A stretch of 64,000 nt of DNA from CAKSFT01 sp045544615 (GTDB lineage Bacteria; Bacillota; Clostridia; UBA1381), in the NCBI GenBank assembly GCA_045544615.1, contig JAZPZI010000013.1, positions 1 through 64,000 on the forward strand, in the 5' to 3' direction. Every line of letters starts with the position of its first letter. Within the stretch, counting starts at the first letter, position 1. Made by a program: the position numbers and the translations under genes. The notes below the pieces were generated by a model. That model searched no databases and was not told where the DNA came from. It saw only the letters and a list, made by a program, of their open reading frames with translations. Below are positions 55,201 to 63,993 of this stretch, one piece after another.

Positions 55201-55483
55201 ACTGATTTCTTACATCAGCAGTCATACTCCCTTTGAACGCATAGTCATTCGGAGTTACATCTGTAAAGCTATTGTTCTCGCCAATTTCAAAGACTCTCAA
55301 GCCCAGATTGGTATCAGCTGCGTAAAGATAATTGCCATAAACCTCAACATCCCAAATGGCATAACTCACGCCTTCTGTCGTCACCTTGTCTGTCACCAAA
55401 GTTGCTGTTCCTGCTGCACTTGCGTTAACAAAAGATGCAGCTAACATCATCAATGACAAAATCGTACATAAAACCTTTTTCAT
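52268..55483 (-). CDS. Secreted LVIVD-propeller protein with SGNH (rhamnogalacturonan-acetylesterase-like) domain
   Basis: A protein of 1071 residues. Signal peptide about 1-23; LVIVD propeller (about 28-390; NYLYAADTNLGLRVFEIGE, NYLYVGAQNAIEVYDISDL); Ig-like domain (about 405-470); 'FVW' domain (about 475-570; VKAFVWTEDLMPLS). The SGNH hydrolase has GDSIT with Ser581, GTNDLGG with Asn657, and NDVVHPT with Asp777/His780, so the catalytic set is complete. After it come about 260 residues of unknown, partly helical character that include a single EF-hand/dockerin-like loop (DTNADGVVSESDG). It likely deacetylates the polysaccharide outside the cell. No SLH anchor. The ribosome binding site (AAAGG) is 12 bases from the ATG, rather distant. 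It follows the giant protein gene by 43 bases. Confidence 0.82.
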   Translation of the reverse strand: MKKVLCTILSLMMLAASFVNASAAGTATLVTDKVTTEGVSYAIWDVEVYGNYLYAADTNLGLRVFEIGENNSFTDVTPNDYAFKGSMTADVRNQLSIEDGMLFAAFAGDSEKFTDGEGNETFYSKGVRAYDLTNPKVPALVKTNNWMGSVSSILADGDLVFAGVRGGFRIYNRKLTSSANSVIGFGGRTGQPNFARNPEWAVSGNYVFYSHRPDATDGFDDYSRIDVYEISMLRETAAKENSYVSADDAKYVTTIITKTEYIEKGHIYSLACNGNYLYVGAQNAIEVYDISDLVNSKVTFVAGYTQSELPNKYNKNLSSIVIGDGLLFINFYTSLAVAGIYTDGTLVPMYEFEQASSGYGPDFVDGVLYAAGREKAFRAVSGFIGTGINPAINNRVFSEPNFSINGCAVGVDAVKVRIGTQLNYTVNVDENGCWNLPLTNQQSGAYTVNIVGVKDGQEIATTKASANYTVGTVFVEMDSKSTNFLQDGASVKVTVHKNLKYEGDYRALVAAYDNAGKLVGVKQSALYSTDAFAQKDTEEITLSLNADNIETVKAFVWTEDLMPLSVAEENDDFVVAFVGDSITHRQNYTRAIETFYTTRYPNRKISFINKGINGDNVLGATGRFKWDILNDEWDSLNGEYWQDNKKPDVITVMLGTNDLGGWDGWTSTDPNNHSSKEYRINFYLQNVENFIKTVLAEDIELILITPPALDIYEVDAQGNVDADIGRNEGLKMASDGLKELGEKYDLPVIDMFGETVKFVETVRKNYPTLDSVLANPNDVVHPTYNGGFVMGYIFAKEAAELAGDSDSAKYVSNVVIDATANELQEAQNASVTELNATQTSVSYKYLANAMPMPVSDSYENAETVFGLPITKDINNEIIKVTGLKEGEYTLTIGGNVVGVFDADEFSKGVNIAALENNPAQIKAKLAYEKINEKAERELRYRYIAEADMKNVRNSNEWGGVPMNERLTSTQEGINAFYEKVKAYFVAKYDTNADGVVSESDGTSAWGSYRWDLRLPHFYFGIADYTSDPDYYQYASKLDHEETWNGLETLKAEARSILTPEQYVVTITAVEE

Positions 55484-55526
55484 TTTTTACACAACCTTTC
55501 TTTATTTTGTTTATTAAATAATAATT

Positions 55527-58500
55527 TTAAAATAAGATTGTAACATTTCCTGCATCAGGAACTACATCAACATAAATAACATTATTCCTTACCTCAAATT
55601 CACGTTCTACGCCGTTTTGTGTCACCTGGCTGATTATGTTATCCGCCCCCGGAACCACCGGCAACGCAACTGTAAGAGGATAGTCAAACAAATCATCGTC
55701 AAGGTTATCTGTTACATCAAAAACAATTTTTTCATCACTCTGTGAAATAAAGGTGATTTTTGCACTTTGCTTTTCTTTCAGATACATTATCGCCTCATTG
55801 AAGGAAGAACTCCATACATTATCAAGATTGAGGTTAAGATATTCAAAGTGCTCGGTTGCAATTGATTTTTGGTCTTCTTCTATTCCGTGCCACATTACAA
55901 CAACCCATTCCTTGTTCTCAATAACGTCATCGATGTACCCATTCATCTCCTCAGCACCCGTTCTTTCGGTAGAGGATTTATGCACTATTTTAAACCATCC
56001 GTCCTCTGTCGGATTCAATGAATTATACCCGGCACCATCTCGCAAAGCGTAATGGCTTTCTTTAACTGTATTATATACATTGAGATTGGATTGATTATAC
56101 GGTGTACAGAAGCCGAGAACTTTTTGGCCCGGGAAGGTTTCACGCAACCATTTCAAAGAATCCAGGATTTCATAATTCAGTTCATCCTGACTCAAGGTTG
56201 GCAATGGTGCTTTATGAGTGTAGGAATGGTTTATCAAATCAAACCTTCCCTTATCAAATATATCCTGCCACTCTTCCACCGTTCCTCTATTTTCGGTTTC
56301 ATCGCCTTCTTCAACAACATAATCACATATCATAGCAACCGAACCGTGTAAACCGTACTTTTCAAATTGTTCATCAAACCACGAAACAGAATCATAGTAG
56401 CCATCATCAGAGATAAATGTATAAATACCTCTTTTATCACCCTTAACTTCGCATACCTTCATATTTTCATATGTAATTGCTGGCTTCATAACACCCTCAG
56501 AAACCTTTTGTGCTATAAGTAATGCTCCGTCCATATTGGGATGTATGTAATCCTTATCAACAAAAATCTCTGGCTTTCCTCTTGTAACATAGTTTATGTC
56601 TACAATCTGATTCCCGGTTTCTATCGCCGTCTGAACAATTCCATTATAAACTGTAGAATTTATCGTTTCAGGCTCTATGCCAAAGCCCTCAACCCACGCC
56701 CAAGGTGAAGTGTTGAGAATTATTCTGGCGTTCGGATACTTTGTCTGATATGTATTGATCAACTGCTTATAATGATCAACAAATTTGCTCTGCTCAAGCT
56801 TTCCGCCCTGTTTTCCATCATTTGTTCCAAGCATTATCACAATCACATCTGCTTCACTGTTAAGACTCTTAGTATAATTATCATAAAGGATATATGATCT
56901 GTCCCCATCATTAAGAAGCGTTGAACCACTCACACCATAATTAAATGTTGTGTATCCACGTCCAAGAATTTCTTTGAGTCGCCACGGATAGAACTGCCAC
57001 GAAGAACCTAAAGCCGCACCTGCGGTTATTGAATCGCCTATACAGATTACCCTTATTGCTCTGTTATATAACTTGGCACCCTCAACTATGATATTCTCAT
57101 CACCAACATTTTTTATTTTTACTGTATGTGTTTTGGTTGGGTCAAGTCCCGATGCCGTATATAATGCCTTATTATTCATTTCATATGCACTATAGCAATT
57201 TATGGTCGTTGATATCTCACCGTCAAGGTAAATTTCAGCACTTCCGCCCTCAGGAATCAATGTTCCTCTGACCTCAATACCTGTAGCATCAAATGTATAG
57301 CTTATTTCAGCATCGCCTGATACAGACAACGCATTGGCACCATAATACTTTTCATCAGAAATTACTGTTACAGAGCCAACTCGCTTGACATCTTCCATCT
57401 CAAAGCTAACCATCTCAGGTGCTTCGAGTGTTGAATCAGTCGGAATTTTTTCAACATTGTCAAATCCAAATTCACAAATTCTGATATTACCCGATATCTG
57501 CCCGCCTACAATATATAAGTCGTGAATACCGGTAACATCTTCTTCTACTGCAGCATAATTCATTTCAAAAGCATCAAGATTCCCTGAGTTTACAGCAGAA
57601 ATTGTGCCTATAAGTTTGCCGTCCTTACTGTCCAATCTGAATTCAATCTGTGCATTGTCTTCATTTGATGCAATTTCAGCAAAAATTCTCTTGTAGCCTT
57701 TATCACCAAAATTCACATTTTCATATACTGCCCAGTCACGATTGGAGAAATCCCATAATGCTTTATTAAAATTAGTACATGAGTTTCTGTCATAGTTCTC
57801 ACCCGCATACATTGTAAGCACTTCTGTATATGTTTCTATATCACCTGATTCTATCATTGAAGTTGTCTTCAATGCAGGTGTATTGGCATCCTTTGTCCAT
57901 ACAAAGAATTTAACTATCCAACCTGGTCTGAAGATACTGTCCTCATACGGTGTTAGAGGTTTGGATTCAATCAATTCTATTCCCTTGCTACCACCCTTGT
58001 GTTCCTCCATAGTGCATTTATAGAGTCTGCCACTATAATCATAAAGCGCCATTATGCTATTGTAGAAAACATCATCGTCGGTATTATTATAAACATTTAC
58101 AGATGCATACACAGAGCTTTCCTTTTTGGGATTTTTGATTTCCGCTCCCGATGCATTATAAAACTTTACTGCCCCCAAGGTAGTATGCTCCTGGGTATCA
58201 TTCACTTTAGAAAAACGTAAGCTTTTGAAATTTCCGATTGATGCACCGTCAGGTACAATATATATGGTGTGCAATCCTGATATCTTTTTAAAATATCTGA
58301 CATCCACACTGTCTACATTTGCATAATCAACATACGAATGGGATTCTGTAGAAACAGTTGCAAGCAATGTACCCGTCTGTTTTACCGCATCAACTGATGA
58401 AGTATCCTTCGGGTCCATATAAACAGCAAATCTTCCCTTTCCGCTTATTGCAACAGATGCCGAAACTCCATCAATTATTGAGCCCGATCCAAAATCCACT

Positions 58501-61500
58501 CCTGCAAAGCCAAACCAGCCTCCGTGATTGCTTCCCATTGAGTTGTGGGTTTCGTCATATCTTGATGTCCCGTGAATATATGTTGCTCTTATTGCATTTA
58601 TATCGGAAAATGCACTTATTTTGAATGCTTCCTCGGTGTATTCGGTGCCAACAAGCGAAAAACTCTTAATATTACCAAAAGTACCGTTGTTTTCACAGTG
58701 CAGATATACCGTATGCTTACCGCTTATTGCCTGATAAACACATATTTCATTATGAGCTTCATCTTTAAAGTCGTAAAAACCAGTACCTACATATTCGAGT
58801 CTTCCGATTTTTGTACCCTTACTCTTGATATCGCCATATGCAGTCAATTCCCCGTCATATATATAGACGCCAAGAATACTTGTTGAACCCTGTCCCCCTG
58901 CAATATCAGCTTTAACTCCTGTAATTATCTTAGCACTTGAGCCAAAATCTACATTTTCATATTTAATATACTGCCGAGAGTCGTTCTGACCTACATAGTA
59001 TTCTCCGTTGCTATCCTTAACAAGTCTTGTTCCGTCAGGATAACCCGTCGGCGGAGTTATATATGTAGCCTGCTCAACACTAATTGTTTTGAATGGATTT
59101 AATGAGAATACTTCAGAGCCTATAAGTTTAAAACTCTTAATATTTCCCAAATCCTCACCATCTTCACTGAGAATGTAGATGGCATGTTCTCCGTTAAATT
59201 TACTATAGTTGCATATTTCATCAGATACCACAGTTTTAAATTCTGTATTGCCCGAGCCCGTATATTCAAGCCTTCCGATTTTTGTACCTTTACTCTTGAT
59301 GCTTGAGTATGTGGTGCTGTCACCATCATAGAGATATACCGCAAGTTCAGCACCATTTTCACTGTCTGTCGCTACTTCTGCAGACATACCTGTGATATAT
59401 TTTGATGTGGTTCCGAAATTAACATCATCATACTTTATATATGCTTCGTCTTTGTTTTCGCATATATAGTAATCACCATTAGCATCACTCTTAAGTCTGC
59501 TTCCCTGTCCATCAACCGGTGCAGTAATATATGAAGCCATTAAAGCATCTATATCTTTATATGCGTCGATAGCAAACGAATCGGTTCCGGTCAGTTTAAA
59601 GCTCCTGATACTTCCAAATGAACTATCATCCTCTGCTGTGATGTATATAATGTGCGACTGACTGAATTTCTGGTATTTCAGTATTCCCTCATTCACCTCA
59701 ACCACAAGTTCAGAATCGCTTGTGCCTGTAAATTCAAGCCTTGCTATTTGTATACCCTTGTTCTTTATAACCTCAACCTCTGTTTGATATGTATCATCAG
59801 TTTCCAACTCATCATCATAGAGATACACTCCGAGCTTTCCTGTACCTTGTTTTGCAACTTCAGCGCTGATTCCATTGATCGCTATTGGTGTTTCTCCAAA
59901 ATACACATTTTCAAACTTAATGTATTCACCTGCATTGTTACCCGCCAAAACGCCTTCGGCATCAGTTTCTCTACCATTTGAAATCTCTGATGCACTGCTC
60001 ATTAAAACATCAATAAACGGATTTATTCCACTCGATGCATCTCCACCGGTATAGGTTATTTCGGTTGCTCTTAATGCAACGACTTTATTATTCCTTATGA
60101 CCGAAACAACAGCCATAAAGACTTCATCAAGCGAAGCTGCATAAAGATTATACGAAAAGCTTCCATCAGCCTTAACATTCAATTTTTCTTCATTACCGTC
60201 AACAAGTATTCTGGCACTGTCGGTAACAGAAGACCAACCGGCAATTCTTCCGCTTACTCTTTTATAATTTGTCTGGGGCTGAATTTCTATATCGGTTTTA
60301 TATGCATATGCTTCAATACCTTCACTGCCCAGAACATATGCCAAACCATTACACAAGGTTGTGGAGCCGTATCCAAACAGCGAAAGTCCGCTTTGTGCAA
60401 CGATCCCTGAATCCATATTATAAAGATGAATCTTATTAACACCTGACTGATAAATAAGTGCGTATTCATCTCCCAGACTTAAAATATTAGAAACATTTTT
60501 AAGGTCTGTTTCTGTTTTAATTACAGGATTTTCGGGATTTGAAAAATCAACAACCTCTACCCCCTCATTATCATATATAGCGAACATCGCTGTATTCTTA
60601 TCGAGTAGAGCCACACTACCGGTTGCTACCGTCCTGCCAAGGTCTGCTTCCGATTTTTTTACAAATGTTATGTTCCGGTCGTCACTTATCGTTCCCTCAT
60701 ACAGGACAGCGTATTTATCGGTGTAGAACTTGTCTCCCGACTTATATTTTTTGTGCTGCACCTCTGCTGCTACATACAGCTTACCATCAATTTGTTCGAT
60801 ATCATATTTTACGATACCAAGTTCGTCAGTATCAAGTTCAACTGTTCCTCTTAGCTCAAATGTACCACTTTCACAACTGAATACACTTAAAATTGGTTCG
60901 TTAGTTGTTTCGTATCTTGCAATAGTTACATAGCTACCGTGCGATTCAATCTGTGGATTTGTTCCTGTTGCAAGTCTTGTAGGCTCAACAGAAAGGTCGA
61001 TTTTTCCGTCTGAGGCTATCTTAAATGCATACACACCCATCGTACCGCTTATTGCACTTGAAATGCTACAAACCAAAAATCTGTTGTTGCCATTTTCAAC
61101 AAAAGCCATTCTTCCTTCTGTACTGAAGGAATTTATGTCAATTGTCTGTGCGGTATTATCAGGATTTGTGATGCTTCGAATAGACTGCAAATACTCCGGA
61201 TTTGAGCCGTCAGTAATATCATAGACATACAATCCACCCGGATTCGGGTCTGTCGAGGTGCTTACATTTTCCTTTCCGACATATGCAAAGGTTTTATTCC
61301 CAATATTTATTACTTCAATATGCTTTGTATGGTTGATAATGGTTGATTCCACTCCACCATGCAGAATACCGGTCAGTGTCCTGCCGAGATTATAAATGTT
61401 TAAATCGTTATAAGTTTTTTCAAAATCTGCGCCATAGTCAAATGTCTTTAATCCATCACTTACAGATAAAGCAAAAATCTGTCCGTTTAAAATTTCAATT

Positions 61501-62549
61501 CCCGAGTAAATTCCAGCAGATGAAATCGTATCCACCACGGCACTATCTACATTGTTCCCATTATATAAATCTACGTTTCCGTTACCGCCTGCAACAAACC
61601 AACCTTCTCCCAGAGTTTTAACAATCTGTGTTTGTTTTTTTGTTATCTGTGTAATAACCAATTCGGTATCCAGATTTGAAAAATCAATCAGGACACCGCC
61701 TGCACCAGTAAGAGAGGCAACCGCTTTTTTTGTGTCGACAAATTCCATTTCAATTGCATCATTTGTCGTGCTTATCACCTTTTCGGCTGTTTTAGTAAAT
61801 GTCATTTCAGCATTTACTGCCGATTTATACAGGCAAGCATTTCTGTCAGTCCCATTCTTGCCTCCGATCATAATATACATATTTTCACTAACAATCTGAG
61901 CATCAAATGAATGTATATCATATTCGCTTGCAATACTGCCTCTTTTAACGAAACCGGCATCGGTAGATTCGTAAATATATAAATCCTTCACTCCGTTAAA
62001 TACTATGTATTTGCCGATTATCTTCACACCACCATTACCTGATGCTACTGTCTGGTCACCAATATTGGTCAAATCTGATGTATCAAGAGTTCCGTCTGCA
62101 TTTATAGCACAGGCGTATACAGCATCAAATCTTCTTCCCGATGTACGACAAAAAACAAGATATTTTTCATTTCCCTTTTCTATAACTGCAAGCCTTCCGC
62201 CCGTAGGAATGTCAGACATATTGTTCGAACCTATTGCATTATAATATTGCACAAAATCTGCTTCCTGCCCATCGGTAATATCAAATACATACAAGCCGCC
62301 TGGATTCTGGTCTTTTGATGCATCTACATTTTCTTTTCCTATATATGCAAATGTTCTCGTTCCAACCTCTGCAACAGCAAAACTTTTTGTGTATTTAAGA
62401 TTTGCATCCAGTATTCCGGCATTGAGTTCAAATGTACTTAATGCACTCAAATCATAATTAATCGGCTCATCGGCTGATACAGGCACAACAAAACCTGCTT
62501 GAAATAAAAGTGATAATATAATCATCCATAAACTGATTTTTCTTATCAT
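55527..62549 (-). CDS. Giant secreted multi-domain protein: two propellers, carbohydrate-binding-like repeats, SGNH esterase and NodB-type deacetylase
   Basis: A protein of 2340 residues. Signal peptide about 1-27; two related propellers (about 30-380 and 385-760, each opening with 'GTRTFAYIGKENV ... PGGLYVFDITDG' type text); Ig-like domain (about 780-840); four tandem beta-sandwich repeats of about 155 residues (about 845-1450) of CBM6/35-like character; 'FVW' domain (about 1480-1560); a fifth sandwich (about 1573-1720); an SGNH domain with GDSITAG near 1836, GTNDGKQ and DYIHPN; a NodB-type domain with TFISDDGY (about 2038) and NHSYTHK (about 2110); and a C-terminal beta-domain. Both esterase and deacetylase motif residues are present. 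The start is ATG at 62549 with GGAGGGG 6 bases upstream. No SLH anchor is seen. It lies 28 bases downstream of the GH43 gene. Confidence 0.82.
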   Translation of the reverse strand: MIRKISLWMIILSLLFQAGFVVPVSADEPINYDLSALSTFELNAGILDANLKYTKSFAVAEVGTRTFAYIGKENVDASKDQNPGGLYVFDITDGQEADFVQYYNAIGSNNMSDIPTGGRLAVIEKGNEKYLVFCRTSGRRFDAVYACAINADGTLDTSDLTNIGDQTVASGNGGVKIIGKYIVFNGVKDLYIYESTDAGFVKRGSIASEYDIHSFDAQIVSENMYIMIGGKNGTDRNACLYKSAVNAEMTFTKTAEKVISTTNDAIEMEFVDTKKAVASLTGAGGVLIDFSNLDTELVITQITKKQTQIVKTLGEGWFVAGGNGNVDLYNGNNVDSAVVDTISSAGIYSGIEILNGQIFALSVSDGLKTFDYGADFEKTYNDLNIYNLGRTLTGILHGGVESTIINHTKHIEVINIGNKTFAYVGKENVSTSTDPNPGGLYVYDITDGSNPEYLQSIRSITNPDNTAQTIDINSFSTEGRMAFVENGNNRFLVCSISSAISGTMGVYAFKIASDGKIDLSVEPTRLATGTNPQIESHGSYVTIARYETTNEPILSVFSCESGTFELRGTVELDTDELGIVKYDIEQIDGKLYVAAEVQHKKYKSGDKFYTDKYAVLYEGTISDDRNITFVKKSEADLGRTVATGSVALLDKNTAMFAIYDNEGVEVVDFSNPENPVIKTETDLKNVSNILSLGDEYALIYQSGVNKIHLYNMDSGIVAQSGLSLFGYGSTTLCNGLAYVLGSEGIEAYAYKTDIEIQPQTNYKRVSGRIAGWSSVTDSARILVDGNEEKLNVKADGSFSYNLYAASLDEVFMAVVSVIRNNKVVALRATEITYTGGDASSGINPFIDVLMSSASEISNGRETDAEGVLAGNNAGEYIKFENVYFGETPIAINGISAEVAKQGTGKLGVYLYDDELETDDTYQTEVEVIKNKGIQIARLEFTGTSDSELVVEVNEGILKYQKFSQSHIIYITAEDDSSFGSIRSFKLTGTDSFAIDAYKDIDALMASYITAPVDGQGSRLKSDANGDYYICENKDEAYIKYDDVNFGTTSKYITGMSAEVATDSENGAELAVYLYDGDSTTYSSIKSKGTKIGRLEYTGSGNTEFKTVVSDEICNYSKFNGEHAIYILSEDGEDLGNIKSFKLIGSEVFSLNPFKTISVEQATYITPPTGYPDGTRLVKDSNGEYYVGQNDSRQYIKYENVDFGSSAKIITGVKADIAGGQGSTSILGVYIYDGELTAYGDIKSKGTKIGRLEYVGTGFYDFKDEAHNEICVYQAISGKHTVYLHCENNGTFGNIKSFSLVGTEYTEEAFKISAFSDINAIRATYIHGTSRYDETHNSMGSNHGGWFGFAGVDFGSGSIIDGVSASVAISGKGRFAVYMDPKDTSSVDAVKQTGTLLATVSTESHSYVDYANVDSVDVRYFKKISGLHTIYIVPDGASIGNFKSLRFSKVNDTQEHTTLGAVKFYNASGAEIKNPKKESSVYASVNVYNNTDDDVFYNSIMALYDYSGRLYKCTMEEHKGGSKGIELIESKPLTPYEDSIFRPGWIVKFFVWTKDANTPALKTTSMIESGDIETYTEVLTMYAGENYDRNSCTNFNKALWDFSNRDWAVYENVNFGDKGYKRIFAEIASNEDNAQIEFRLDSKDGKLIGTISAVNSGNLDAFEMNYAAVEEDVTGIHDLYIVGGQISGNIRICEFGFDNVEKIPTDSTLEAPEMVSFEMEDVKRVGSVTVISDEKYYGANALSVSGDAEISYTFDATGIEVRGTLIPEGGSAEIYLDGEISTTINCYSAYEMNNKALYTASGLDPTKTHTVKIKNVGDENIIVEGAKLYNRAIRVICIGDSITAGAALGSSWQFYPWRLKEILGRGYTTFNYGVSGSTLLNDGDRSYILYDNYTKSLNSEADVIVIMLGTNDGKQGGKLEQSKFVDHYKQLINTYQTKYPNARIILNTSPWAWVEGFGIEPETINSTVYNGIVQTAIETGNQIVDINYVTRGKPEIFVDKDYIHPNMDGALLIAQKVSEGVMKPAITYENMKVCEVKGDKRGIYTFISDDGYYDSVSWFDEQFEKYGLHGSVAMICDYVVEEGDETENRGTVEEWQDIFDKGRFDLINHSYTHKAPLPTLSQDELNYEILDSLKWLRETFPGQKVLGFCTPYNQSNLNVYNTVKESHYALRDGAGYNSLNPTEDGWFKIVHKSSTERTGAEEMNGYIDDVIENKEWVVVMWHGIEEDQKSIATEHFEYLNLNLDNVWSSSFNEAIMYLKEKQSAKITFISQSDEKIVFDVTDNLDDDLFDYPLTVALPVVPGADNIISQVTQNGVEREFEVRNNVIYVDVVPDAGNVTILF
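58200..60015 (-). repeat. Four tandem ~155-residue carbohydrate-binding-like repeats
   Basis: Within the giant protein four units begin at about plus 60015, 59565, 59090 and 58610. Each opens with a 'F.DI.AL.A.YI' segment and contains 'YIKYENVDFG', 'ITGVSAEVA', 'GVYLYDGE', 'SKGTKIGRLEYTG' and 'GNIKSFKLIG'. At DNA level 59263-59300 and 58792-58829 differ at only 3 of 38 bases, which indicates fairly recent duplication of the second and third units. Confidence 0.75.
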
Positions 62550-62577
62550 AACTATCCCCTCCTTTAGTATTATAATA

Positions 62578-63993
62578 TTATTTATAAAATTTACCAAACA
62601 CGCAAAAACTTATCACTCCGGGCGTAATACCATCAGGGCTTTTTGTTATTCTTAGTCTGACAGCTTTTGCGTTCATCTCATCAAAAACCTGATAATCAAT
62701 ATTGAAATCATCCTCCGACATTGATTTATCAAGAACTATTGTCCACTCGTCATCTTCTCCCTGAGCCTCCACTACATATCCAAACGCTCCGGGAAGTATA
62801 TTCTTGCCGATATCTATTCCTACATCTCTCCATATCAGTCTTACAGAGTATAGAGAATAATAGCTTTTGCCAAATGAAACAGAAATCGTTGGATTTTGGT
62901 CTCCTTTTTCGGGTTCCCACCAGGTCAGCATACTATCATCAGTTGCATATATAGGTTCTCTGCCATATACAAAGGAAGACGCACTGACCGGTTGTCTGAA
63001 TGTAAGTGGCAGCAAATCTGTATTATTATCGAGGTAAGCATCACTTTTTAGTCCGGGTACCCACTGTGGTATCTCGGTCACTTCTGTCACGCACAAATCT
63101 CCATTTTCGTCAATATATGCACAATCATACCCTATACGTCTTTCAAACGGATGGGTATAACACATGGTACAGGTATAAAACACCCATATGGAATCTGATG
63201 GGCCGTCAACCACACATCCGTGCCCGGGGCCTCTTACAATTCCATACTTTTTCTGTGTAATTGGATTGTTTCTCTGCGGTTCAAATCCTCCAAGAGGTGA
63301 CCTGCTTTTATAAGCTCCCATTGCATATGTCGAAAGTTCTGTTCCGGGAGCACAATATGTAAGATAGTAAGTTCCGTTTCGCTTATACATAAACGGGCCT
63401 TCCATATACGAAACTTTTTTGTTCTGGTTCCATTCCCCAAAGCATTCCCATTCATTGGATGGTGAAAACGTAATAAGAGTTTTTATTGGCGAAATCAGTT
63501 TTGTAGGGTCTTCAGCATCAAGCTCCGCACCGATTATACTTGGTTGATCCACATCTGTACACCCGTAAACATATAATCTTTCATCATCGTCCGAAAAGAG
63601 CATTACATCAGGAAAATTGCACTCATTGCCGTCAATATCGGTAAATCTTCCTATCGGTTTGAACGGGCCAAGAGGCGAATCGGACGAATACACTTCCGGA
63701 TTGAAGCTCGCCGCCAGATAATATTTTCCCCTATGGTATACTACCGTCGGAGCATATCCGATATCCTCAGGCTCCATTTTGTGATGTCTCCAGGTTATAA
63801 AATCTGTCGATTCATACGCCATAGCACACGATGAATACAAATACCATCTTCCATTATCGTATAACACTGTCGGGTCAGCTGTTTCACGAAAACTTTTGTC
63901 GGTCATTTTTCTAAAATAGTTTCTTCCCAACGGATAATCAGGCAGCGGGGTCGGATTGCAGTATGTATTTTTGTATTTTAATTTTTTATCCAT
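62578..63993 (-). CDS. GH43-family glycosidase with C-terminal discoidin-like module
   Basis: A protein of 471 residues without a signal peptide. A five-bladed GH43 propeller (about 1-320) has the base Asp40 in TADPTVLY, the pKa-tuning Asp129 in NFPDVMLF and the acid Glu198 in SYMEGPFMY, i.e. a complete site. GH43 members are mainly arabinofuranosidases, xylosidases and arabinanases/galactanases. The C-terminal 140 residues (YATDDSMLTWWEPEKGDQNPTISVSFG ... VRLRITKSP) form an F5/8-type discoidin sandwich. Only 7 bases upstream of the ATG are in the window, so the start is not verifiable from a ribosome binding site. It heads the unit with the giant protein as far as can be seen. Confidence 0.85.
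   Translation of the reverse strand: MDKKLKYKNTYCNPTPLPDYPLGRNYFRKMTDKSFRETADPTVLYDNGRWYLYSSCAMAYESTDFITWRHHKMEPEDIGYAPTVVYHRGKYYLAASFNPEVYSSDSPLGPFKPIGRFTDIDGNECNFPDVMLFSDDDERLYVYGCTDVDQPSIIGAELDAEDPTKLISPIKTLITFSPSNEWECFGEWNQNKKVSYMEGPFMYKRNGTYYLTYCAPGTELSTYAMGAYKSRSPLGGFEPQRNNPITQKKYGIVRGPGHGCVVDGPSDSIWVFYTCTMCYTHPFERRIGYDCAYIDENGDLCVTEVTEIPQWVPGLKSDAYLDNNTDLLPLTFRQPVSASSFVYGREPIYATDDSMLTWWEPEKGDQNPTISVSFGKSYYSLYSVRLIWRDVGIDIGKNILPGAFGYVVEAQGEDDEWTIVLDKSMSEDDFNIDYQVFDEMNAKAVRLRITKSPDGITPGVISFCVFGKFYK

Noticed and set aside
58200..60015. CRISPR-like or satellite repeat
   Set aside because: The repeats are about 450-480 bases, diverged, in frame and encode a beta-sandwich protein repeat.
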